Below, one piece after another: positions 6,978 through 13,409 of a DNA stretch of 13,409 nt. The translations under genes and the position numbers were made by a program. The notes beneath the pieces were generated by a model, which had not been told where the DNA came from, searched no databases, and worked only from the letters and a program-made list of their open reading frames with translations. The DNA is from Anaerolineae bacterium (GTDB lineage: Bacteria > Chloroflexota > Anaerolineae > Aggregatilineales > Phototrophicaceae). Positions within the stretch are counted from its first letter, which is position 1, and every line of letters starts with the position of its first letter. The stretch is from NCBI GenBank assembly GCA_028284565.1, contig JANQRM010000592.1, forward strand, positions 1-13,409, in the 5' to 3' direction.

Positions 6978-7979
6978 CTATGTTGGAAGTTGAACCCAAT
7001 AAAGTTCTGGTCGATAGATTGAATGGAAGAACAATCGATTATCAGGTGTGATAGTTAACCCCGAAAGGGGTGCTGGGACTTCACTAAAGATGACGATTTC
7101 AATATCCTCATTAGTGCATCCTTCCTCTTGACAACTCTGAGGCTGAACTCGACCAACAATGCCTCGTGTTCCAAGTGAATAAGTAAAGTACAAATATCCA
7201 TCCTCCATATAGACAAGATCGGTGACGTTTTGCAATCCACGAATAAGAGATTGAGTTTCTACAGACTCACCTTCTGTAAGTTCATCGATTGCAAACCACT
7301 CAATAGATCGTCGTGCACTCCCCGTATTGCCAACGAAAACATTCTCTCCATCAGATGCAATTCCGGTCGGTGATGCAAGACCATTAACCACTTCTTGTGA
7401 AGTTCCATCACGGCTAACGAGCACAATGTTGTTGGCACGAAGATTAGTAATGAAAAAGGATTCTTCTATTGGAATGATACCCCAAGGGCCATTAAGTCGA
7501 GTTGTAACAACTGCTGGCGCACTTCTATTTTGATCTACACGGTACAGTGTATTGGTGTCAAAATCAGGAACCCAAAGATTAAAGCCCTGACTTGTTGATT
7601 CCACGCTAAGCATATGTGAATTACGGATGCCAAATACAAAGGTGATGGTGGAACCTGTTGTGTCATCAATTGCATAAAGAGTCCAATCCCCGTTACATGA
7701 GGTGTAGAGGGTGTCATCATGCCAGATGATTCCATTAGGTCGTTGGACATTACCGACCAAGATAGATAAATCTTCCTGAACAAATGGTACAATAATTTCG
7801 TCTGAGGTGATTGGTTTATCATCAGTAGGTAATGGCTCTGGGGTACTGATGATTGTGTTGTTTATGTCTGGTGTTGCAGTTTTAGTTGGAGCAGGTGTAG
7901 CTGTTTCTTCTTGTTGGGCATATGAAATGATATTAACTACTAGAATTACTACGATGAAGACAATGATGTACTTTCTCAT
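6978..7979 (-). CDS. Secreted beta-propeller-like protein with Pro/Thr linker
   Basis: A 333-residue exported protein. Residues 1-21 form a signal peptide (basic MRKY, a hydrophobic IIVFIVVILVVNII, then SYA), with probable signal peptidase I cleavage before QQEE. Residues 24-56 are a Thr/Pro-rich linker, typical of surface proteins in Chloroflexota. The rest repeats a strand pattern of about 40 residues: RPNGIIWHDDTLY, LNGPWGIIPIEESFFITN, LASPTGIASDGENVFVGN, NVTDLVYMEDGYLYFTY and LSGLTITPDNRLFFH. This resembles NHL or SMP-30-like propeller blades. Any ligand or enzymatic activity is unknown. It begins six bases after the histidine kinase stop, and its AGGT ribosome binding site overlaps that stop, so it is probably co-transcribed and coupled with the kinase. 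It may be an extracellular partner or a target of the pathway, but that is inference. Confidence 0.72.
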   Translation of the reverse strand: MRKYIIVFIVVILVVNIISYAQQEETATPAPTKTATPDINNTIISTPEPLPTDDKPITSDEIIVPFVQEDLSILVGNVQRPNGIIWHDDTLYTSCNGDWTLYAIDDTTGSTITFVFGIRNSHMLSVESTSQGFNLWVPDFDTNTLYRVDQNRSAPAVVTTRLNGPWGIIPIEESFFITNLRANNIVLVSRDGTSQEVVNGLASPTGIASDGENVFVGNTGSARRSIEWFAIDELTEGESVETQSLIRGLQNVTDLVYMEDGYLYFTYSLGTRGIVGRVQPQSCQEEGCTNEDIEIVIFSEVPAPLSGLTITPDNRLFFHSIYRPELYWVQLPT

Positions 7980-7983
7980 AATT

Positions 7984-7988
7984 ACCTA
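7984..7988 (-). promoter_or_regulatory. Ribosome binding site overlapping kinase stop codon
   Basis: On the minus strand, TAGGT sits four bases before the propeller ATG at 7979. Its TAG is also the stop codon of the histidine kinase (7988-7986). This arrangement makes translational coupling of the two genes likely and supports a single transcript. Confidence 0.55.
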
Positions 7989-10220
7989 CTGACTATGCGA
8001 ATTATTTCCGGGTACAAGTTGTTGAATACAAACAAAAAAGATAGTACCTCGACCTACTTGGCTTTCTAACCACACCTTCCCTTGATGGTTTTCCACAATC
8101 GTCTTGACAAAACTTAATCCTAACCCTGAACCACTGACGTGTTCAACACCGGATTGCTCGCCTCTAAAAAAACGATCGAAAATTTTCGCTTGAATTGATT
8201 CTGGAATTCCAACGCCTTCATCCTTGATTTCAAGCATAATATGACTTCGATTATCCAGATATGTCTTAATCCAAACATTTCTATCATTATGTGTGAACTT
8301 AATTGCATTTTCGATGAGATTAATTACAGCACGCTTAAACTGCTCCAAATCACCAGTAAAAGCTGGCATATTATCCTCTAAGTTCAAGTGGATTGACACA
8401 CCATTATCCATTGCAAAATCGCTTAATTCGTTAACAGCTTGAATAACTATCTCATTAATCTGGCATAATCCGTAATTCGATTCACCGTGTTTCGTTCGTT
8501 CTAAGTCCAAAATACCGCGAATGATACGTTCCATTTTATACAGTTGCTTCTCAATCGCACCAACAGAGACCTCTGCTTCTTCAGCATTAAACTCAAGATG
8601 ACTAATATCTTCCTGTAACAACTCTAGATTCGCGATAGCAGCTTGAAGTGGATTCTTCAAGTCATGGCTAGTCATCCGAACCATCTCACTCTTCATTCGA
8701 TCAAGCTCTTTTAACTCTGTAATATCATTTAAAACACCTACCCAACCCTCAATTCTATTGCTACCTATTGAAGCAATATGGCAAGAATAAATGCGCTCTG
8801 CAAAAGAAATTTCAAAAACATAAACCGAATGTTGCTTAATAGCACGGACAAAAGAATATAAACTTCTTGGAAAAATAGTTACAGGGTAAAGATCGAAAAT
8901 ATTCTTACTAACATTGTTCATATCGTTAAATAACTCAGATGCTGACGGGTTAGAAAAGATAATATTAAACGCTCTATCAACAGCAATCACAGGATTATCG
9001 GTGCTACTCAGAACACTTTTCAACTGACCGTGAGCAGATTGTACCTCTTGTGTTAGCTCTTGTTGCTCTTGAAATAATATTCCCTGAGAAATTGCAACAG
9101 CAACTTGAGAAGCAAACTGATTGAGCAGTTCCACATCGCTATTGTTAAATAACCTCCCCTGCTTACCTGTCATGACCATCAAAGTGCCAAGGGTTTGTCG
9201 GTCATGAACAAGTGGAACAGCAATGACTGATCCGAAGGTATCAGGTGCAAACTCAAAGTCATGTCCTCTTGACCAATCTTGTTCATAATTTTCAAGAAAG
9301 GTTGTTTGTTGTGTGGAAACAACATATCCTGCAACTCCTTGGTCAAGTGAGACAGTAGAATTCAAGCAAGTTTCTGGAAGTTGGTTAATTGCCGCTAAAG
9401 ATAAACGGTTCTTCTCTCTGTCTAAGAGAAAGATACAGGAACTATCAGCATCCAACCATTCAACTACCCGACTAGTAATTTCTTTAAGAATATTAGGTGT
9501 ATTCATTCGTTGGCCGATTGCGAGGCTAACTCGGTTCATAGCTTCAACTTGTGAGATTCGTTCCTCTAAAGGTGTGATCAAGAGATATTGAATAATGGAA
9601 AAGCTGATTACTAGAACACCAAGTGAAACAATTGTAGAAGAAATTGCAGTAACACCCAATTCAGGATTCAAAAAATAGATACCTTGTCCACCAATGAAAA
9701 TAACTGTTCCTGCAACAATACCTCCTGAGCGTATCTTTCGTCTACTCTGCCAGATTAAATACAGCGTTGTGCAATCGAAAATTAAATAAAAAACTACAAG
9801 TAGGGGTTGCTGATATATGAGGGGTGAGTCTTGTGTTAAGTTTATGACTATGAGAAGAAAGTTATAGGTGATTACAACTGCGATACTAGACAATGCCAAG
9901 AATCGAAACCACGTCGCATGCATACCAAAAAATGCTGTAATAAAAATGTAAATACCAACGGAAGCTCCCGAAAAACCAATAGTAATGAGAAAGGTAGCTA
10001 TTGAGGATAACGAAGAAAATGAGGCATCATCCAACAAAACAATTACTTCATTGAGTAGTGAACCTGCATTCCAAACAATCACCAAAATTAAGAAGAGTGC
10101 AAAAAACTGATTGATTATTTGTCGAAAGTCATACCATAAAACAATAATCAAAAAGCCTAATGCTAGTGCCAGCATTAGGCTATTCACCAAGATAGTGATC
10201 AGATTATCAACAAACAACAT
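7986..10220 (-). CDS. Membrane sensor histidine kinase (7TM-GAF-PAS-HisKA-HATPase)
   Basis: The sensor of a two-component pair, 744 residues from the ATG at 10220. Seven hydrophobic segments fill residues 1-217 and resemble 7TM kinase input modules. A GAF domain follows (about 235-380, including FGSVIAVPLVHDRQTLGTLMV), then a short coiled coil, then a PAS domain (about 405-503). The catalytic core is complete: His519 in RMTSHDLKNPLQ is the phosphorylation site, the N box is NLIENAIKF (Asn634/638), G1 is DEGVGIPE, the F box FDRFF, and G2 GSGLGLS. A TTG six bases upstream (10226), directly after the regulator stop, is an alternative start. Neither start has a clear ribosome binding site, so coupling to the regulator is likely. 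The signal sensed is unknown. The seven buried helices with short loops suggest a membrane-embedded or small hydrophobic cue. Confidence 0.93.
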   Translation of the reverse strand: MLFVDNLITILVNSLMLALALGFLIIVLWYDFRQIINQFFALFLILVIVWNAGSLLNEVIVLLDDASFSSLSSIATFLITIGFSGASVGIYIFITAFFGMHATWFRFLALSSIAVVITYNFLLIVINLTQDSPLIYQQPLLVVFYLIFDCTTLYLIWQSRRKIRSGGIVAGTVIFIGGQGIYFLNPELGVTAISSTIVSLGVLVISFSIIQYLLITPLEERISQVEAMNRVSLAIGQRMNTPNILKEITSRVVEWLDADSSCIFLLDREKNRLSLAAINQLPETCLNSTVSLDQGVAGYVVSTQQTTFLENYEQDWSRGHDFEFAPDTFGSVIAVPLVHDRQTLGTLMVMTGKQGRLFNNSDVELLNQFASQVAVAISQGILFQEQQELTQEVQSAHGQLKSVLSSTDNPVIAVDRAFNIIFSNPSASELFNDMNNVSKNIFDLYPVTIFPRSLYSFVRAIKQHSVYVFEISFAERIYSCHIASIGSNRIEGWVGVLNDITELKELDRMKSEMVRMTSHDLKNPLQAAIANLELLQEDISHLEFNAEEAEVSVGAIEKQLYKMERIIRGILDLERTKHGESNYGLCQINEIVIQAVNELSDFAMDNGVSIHLNLEDNMPAFTGDLEQFKRAVINLIENAIKFTHNDRNVWIKTYLDNRSHIMLEIKDEGVGIPESIQAKIFDRFFRGEQSGVEHVSGSGLGLSFVKTIVENHQGKVWLESQVGRGTIFFVCIQQLVPGNNSHSQ

Positions 10221-10226
10221 ATTCAA

Positions 10227-10925
10227 TCAGACAGAACGTGGTTGCTTCTCAAAGCGATAACCGACTCGATGCTCTGTCAAAATGTAAGTTGGATTCGATG
10301 TGTCGGGTTCAATTTTACGTCGAAGCTGACTGATATAGACACGCGGATAATACACTTCATCAATATACTCTTCTCCCCAGACTTGCTCCAACAAGTCACG
10401 TTGAGAGACAACCTGACCGGAATTTTCAATTAAGACTGCTAACAGCTTAAATTCGGTTGGTGTCAGATGAACTTTTTGATTATTTACATGGACATGGCGA
10501 CGATGTAAATCAACATTCAAATAGCCATCCTCATAATTCTGAGGCGTTTCAGATGAAGCCAATTGAATTCGACGTAACAAAGCTCGTATACGAGCAACAA
10601 ATTCATTCAAGCGAATCGGCTTAATGAGATATTCATCTGCACCGGCTGTTAGACCTTCTACAATATCTTCCTCTGTTACGGCTTGTGCCGACAACATCAT
10701 AATTGGCGTATCGGCTAATTCCCGAATACGCTGACACACCATCAGTCCATCCATGCCACCGGGCATAATAATATCTAATACCACCAAATCAGGTTGCTCT
10801 GCATGAAATCGTCGAAGTGCATCATGACCATCAGCTGACAGCACAACGTCAAACCCCTCGCGTTTGAGCTTACGACCCAAGGCTTCACGAATATCTTGTT
10901 CATCATCAACAATGAGTATCTTCAT
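10227..10925 (-). CDS. OmpR/PhoB-family response regulator
   Basis: A DNA-binding response regulator of 232 residues, the partner of the adjacent kinase. The receiver domain (1-118) has Asp7/Asp8, phospho-acceptor Asp51 in LVVLDIIMPGG, Ser79 and Lys102 in LIKPIRL. The C-terminal winged helix (about 135-227) shows LTPTEFKLLAVLIENSGQVV, RDLLEQVWG, the recognition-helix region VYYPRVYISQLRRKI and the closing hairpin RVGYRFE. I chose the ATG at 10925 because MKILIVDDEQ is the standard receiver start. An upstream in-frame extension would add 39 residues that match nothing. The start has no clear ribosome binding site and sits only a few bases after a possible -10 element, so the message may be leaderless. 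The stop directly abuts the kinase gene. Confidence 0.95.
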   Translation of the reverse strand: MKILIVDDEQDIREALGRKLKREGFDVVLSADGHDALRRFHAEQPDLVVLDIIMPGGMDGLMVCQRIRELADTPIMMLSAQAVTEEDIVEGLTAGADEYLIKPIRLNEFVARIRALLRRIQLASSETPQNYEDGYLNVDLHRRHVHVNNQKVHLTPTEFKLLAVLIENSGQVVSQRDLLEQVWGEEYIDEVYYPRVYISQLRRKIEPDTSNPTYILTEHRVGYRFEKQPRSV

Positions 10926-10931
10926 ATCGAC

Positions 10932-10961
10932 AGTGTAGCATAGAAAAAAAGATTCACACAA
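10932..10961 (-). promoter_or_regulatory. Possible promoter of the two-component operon (leaderless?)
   Basis: On the minus strand, TTGTGT (10961-10956) is followed after 18 bases by TACACT (10937-10932). The bases TGC just before the latter form an extended -10. Transcription would start about six bases on, at or next to the ATG at 10925, leaving almost no leader. The hexamers match the consensus only partly, so this is tentative. Confidence 0.35.
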
Positions 10962-11009
10962 GTCTAGCAAGCGTGGCGCACACGTCAGGTTAAGAAAAAT
11001 AAATTTAGG

Positions 11010-11015
11010 TATAAT
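11010..11015 (+). promoter_or_regulatory. -10 element for the PKD lipoprotein gene
   Basis: A perfect TATAAT at 11010-11015 would start transcription near 11022, giving a leader of about 40 bases. A weak GAGG ribosome binding site at 11047-11050 lies ten bases before the ATG at 11061. No good -35 hexamer is visible 16-18 bases upstream, which would fit a promoter needing an activator, but this is inference. Confidence 0.45.
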
Positions 11016-11060
11016 AGACCATAGAGAAACCACTTTAATCATCGGCGAGGACGGGTTTGT

Positions 11061-13409
11061 ATGAAATCAGTGAAAAATATCTCATCAAGAAAGCTATTAT
11101 TTAGTTGGACGTTGATAATCGTATTTATAATCACAGGCTGTAACTTAGGTGCGCCCCAAGCCGATCCTCAAATATTAACTAGTGAACCAACAAACACGGG
11201 TGTCCCACCAACTCGGACTCTCTTGCCAACAAGTAGCGCACCGACAGCAATAGGTATCACTGCGATTCCAATTCCGACTCAGCAAACCTTTACACAACCC
11301 ACATCAGTTGTCATCTTGCCCCCGACTGCCGTACCACGTCCAACTAACACACCAACGCCAATCAGCATTGTTTTATTGTCTCCCCTACCTGGTAGCGTTA
11401 TTTCCGGTAATGTACAACTATTGGGTTCAGCGATTCATCCCGACTTCTTACAATATCGCGTCGAATTTGGTCCTGAACCGAATCCGAATAACCTTTGGTT
11501 CCCGATTACAGGAATCGTTCAATCATCAGTCTTGAACGGTGTACTAGGGATTTGGAATACAACAACTGCCGCCGCACCTGATGGAGTCTATCAACTACGA
11601 CTACGAGTCTTCCTACGAGATGGTCGAGAAGTATCAACGGTTGTCAATAACGTTCGTGTACAAAACCAAGCTCCAACGCCGGTTCCCACCAATACTCCGA
11701 CGATACCACGTCCTATTGCCGCCTTCTCACAGGATTTGACGCAAGGTAATGCGCCTCTCGTTGTTAAGTTCACGAATCTGTCACAAGGGCAAGTCACAAA
11801 TATTACATGGGACTTCGGTGACGGAGGTAGCAGTGCCGAATCTAATCCAACACACACCTTTACTCAGCCCGGTTTATACACTGTCCGCTTAACTGTTGTT
11901 GGACCCGGTGGTTCTGCCAACGTCTCTCGTCAAATCAATGTCACAAGTGCGAGCGTACCCATTGCCGCATTCACACCAAGTACAAGCAGTGGAGAATCAC
12001 CACTGAATGTCCAATTTACCAATCAATCCACGGGGAGTATCACATCCTATCAATGGAACTTTGGCGATGGTGACACCAGTACAGAAACCAGTCCCGCACA
12101 TACATTTGTTAATGTTGGAACATACAATGTCATCTTAGAAGCAACAGGACCCGGCGGGACATCAACCACTGTTCAACAAATTACCGTGGAGAATCCACAA
12201 GTCGATCCACCAGTTGCAGGTTTTAACGCTGATCCAACAACAGCACAAATCCCTTTCTCTGTGCAATTTACAAACACCTCAACTGGCGACATTTCAAGTT
12301 ATCTTTGGGATTTTGACGGTGATGGCTTAACTGATAGTACAGACACCGACCCAACACAACAATTCAACTCAGAAGGTACTTTCACGGTTAAGTTAACAGT
12401 CATTGGGGATGGCGGTCAAGATAGTGCAGAGCTTGACATTGTAGCAGAACGTCCGCCCGATGCCCCCATTGCAGATTTCACTACATCAACCTTAGTTGGC
12501 GATGCACCTCTTACGGTTCAATTCACCAACCAGTCATCAGGTGATATTTCCGGCTATGCGTGGGACTTTCAAAATGACAACTTGCCGGACTCAACAGAAA
12601 CCAGTCCTTCCTTTATTTTCCAAACCTCAGGAACGTATACTGTTGTGCTAACAGCGTCCGGTCCCGGTGGCTCCTCACAATCAGAACGAATGATTACAGT
12701 AACTGAACCAATCACACCACCCACAGCTGGCTTCGTTCCAAACACACTCATAGGTGAAGCACCATTAACCGTTCAATTCACCAACCAGTCATCAGGTGAT
12801 TTACTTACCTATGAGTGGGACTTCGATGATGATGGAACAATTGATAGCAATGACAGTAACCCAACATTTGAGTACACCAACCCCGGCAGTTATCTCGTTA
12901 CATTGACAGTAAGCAATCCCGCAGGTTCGGATACAGCAACAGAAACAATCAATGTAAGCGAGGCTGTTGTTCAATTACCTCCCACTGCCGCCTTTACCTT
13001 CTCACCAGACACAGGACAAGCACCATTAACCGTCCAATTCACCAACCAATCATTTGGAGATATCAGCAGTTATGAATGGGACTTCCAAACAGATGGAACA
13101 ATCGACAGCACAGAAACCAGTCCATCCTATGACTTCTCAACAGAAGGCTCGTATACAGTTACCCTAAAAGCAATTGGTCCAGGTGGAGATAATTCCATCT
13201 CATCTATTGTCGTTGTTAATCCACCGAATGTTCCGCCTGTCGCTGGCTTCACCGCTCTGCCCACTGACCTCTCCGTCACCTTCACCAACACCACCACTGG
13301 CGATGTCACCGGCTATAACTGGGACTTCGGCGATGGCAACTCCTCCCAAGAGGCTAATCCCACCCACATCTATGGCGCAGGCGGAACCTATACCGTCACC
13401 CTCACCGCT
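11061..13409 (+). CDS. Large PKD-repeat lipoprotein, 3' end beyond the window
   Basis: An uninterrupted reading frame of 783 codons with no stop before the right edge, so the protein is longer. Residues 1-27 are a lipoprotein signal: basic start, hydrophobic LFSWTLIIVFI, then lipobox ITGC with Cys27 as the lipid anchor. A Pro/Thr-rich stretch (about 30-100) leads to an Ig-like domain (about 105-202, LLSPLPGSVISGNVQLLGSA to VYQLRLRV), a second Pro/Thr linker (204-217), then PKD domains starting at residues 218, 300, 384, 469, 554, 641 and 726, the last cut by the edge. Each has the form P-x-A-x-F ... VxFTN.S.G ... W(D/N)F ... GxYxVxLxA.GPGG. PKD arrays act as stalks or adhesion and binding modules on cell surfaces. 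A catalytic or binding domain may lie downstream. The gene is divergent from the two-component operon. Confidence 0.88.
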   Translation, partial: MKSVKNISSRKLLFSWTLIIVFIITGCNLGAPQADPQILTSEPTNTGVPPTRTLLPTSSAPTAIGITAIPIPTQQTFTQPTSVVILPPTAVPRPTNTPTPISIVLLSPLPGSVISGNVQLLGSAIHPDFLQYRVEFGPEPNPNNLWFPITGIVQSSVLNGVLGIWNTTTAAAPDGVYQLRLRVFLRDGREVSTVVNNVRVQNQAPTPVPTNTPTIPRPIAAFSQDLTQGNAPLVVKFTNLSQGQVTNITWDFGDGGSSAESNPTHTFTQPGLYTVRLTVVGPGGSANVSRQINVTSASVPIAAFTPSTSSGESPLNVQFTNQSTGSITSYQWNFGDGDTSTETSPAHTFVNVGTYNVILEATGPGGTSTTVQQITVENPQVDPPVAGFNADPTTAQIPFSVQFTNTSTGDISSYLWDFDGDGLTDSTDTDPTQQFNSEGTFTVKLTVIGDGGQDSAELDIVAERPPDAPIADFTTSTLVGDAPLTVQFTNQSSGDISGYAWDFQNDNLPDSTETSPSFIFQTSGTYTVVLTASGPGGSSQSERMITVTEPITPPTAGFVPNTLIGEAPLTVQFTNQSSGDLLTYEWDFDDDGTIDSNDSNPTFEYTNPGSYLVTLTVSNPAGSDTATETINVSEAVVQLPPTAAFTFSPDTGQAPLTVQFTNQSFGDISSYEWDFQTDGTIDSTETSPSYDFSTEGSYTVTLKAIGPGGDNSISSIVVVNPPNVPPVAGFTALPTDLSVTFTNTTTGDVTGYNWDFGDGNSSQEANPTHIYGAGGTYTVTLTA
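11712..13409 (+). repeat. Tandem PKD-domain coding repeats (at least seven, period 246-261 bases)
   Basis: Repeat units start at 11712, 11958, 12210, 12465, 12720, 12981 and 13236, each beginning with a Pro codon of the P-(I/V/T)-A motif. Unit lengths are 246, 252, 255, 255, 261 and 255 bases. The seventh is cut by the edge. Units 4 and 5 share an exact 30-base match (12516-12545 and 12771-12800, offset 255), with a diverged third copy at 13032-13061 in unit 6. A 14-base match, ACAGAAACCAGTCC, recurs at 12081, 12594 and 13110. This fits duplication within the gene rather than independent domain capture, at least for units 4-6. Confidence 0.9.

Noticed and set aside
10926..11042. 39-residue N-terminal extension of the response regulator
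   Set aside because: The receiver domain starts at MKILIVDDEQ (10925). The extension covers the divergent promoter region and resembles nothing.
11591..13309. Several short minus-strand frames within the right end (11591-11857, 12569-12751, 13127-13309)
   Set aside because: They lie opposite the continuous PKD lipoprotein frame and look alike only because the sense strand is repetitive.
11712..13409. Repeat array considered as CRISPR or satellite DNA
   Set aside because: The units are about 255 bases, in frame and coding for PKD domains, with no short identical repeats separated by unique spacers.

Overview
The window reads as chromosome of a moderately AT-rich bacterium, most likely Chloroflexota (Anaerolineae-like). 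That placement is an inference. It rests on Pro/Thr-rich linkers of the PTNTPTP type behind secretion signals, an Ig-like domain style common in Chloroflexota lipoproteins, a DapL-type diaminopimelate aminotransferase, and FAD/folate-dependent TrmFO. No phage, transposon, CRISPR or rRNA signal was found.

Layout. (1) 1-410, minus strand: the start of a TPR-like protein that runs off the left edge, preceded by tRNA-Leu(GAG), which has a near-ideal promoter. (2) 527-6961, plus strand: a tight six-gene housekeeping run of plsX, fabF, trmFO, a dapL-like aminotransferase, hflX and a small two-helix membrane protein. Gaps are short or genes overlap, and the probable promoter lies at 462-489, back to back with the tRNA promoter. 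(3) 6978-10925, minus strand: a three-gene signalling unit, transcribed as OmpR-type response regulator, then a 7TM-GAF-PAS histidine kinase, then a secreted beta-propeller-like protein. (4) 11061 to the right edge, plus strand: a long lipoprotein gene with no stop in the window. It has an Ig-like domain and then at least seven PKD repeats, and it is divergent from the two-component system across a 135-bp intergenic region.

How the genes fit together. Genes plsX and fabF serve phospholipid and fatty-acid synthesis, trmFO makes m5U54 in tRNA, the aminotransferase probably supplies LL-diaminopimelate for lysine and peptidoglycan, and HflX rescues or splits stalled ribosomes. Together they look like a growth-linked operon. 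The right half looks like an envelope-sensing module. A membrane kinase and regulator share a transcript with a secreted propeller protein and face a surface-anchored PKD adhesin-like lipoprotein that the regulator may control. The functional link across the divergent promoter region is inference.

The most interesting points are the open-ended PKD lipoprotein, whose last visible repeat differs sharply in base and codon use from the earlier ones, and the kinase/regulator/propeller unit next to it.
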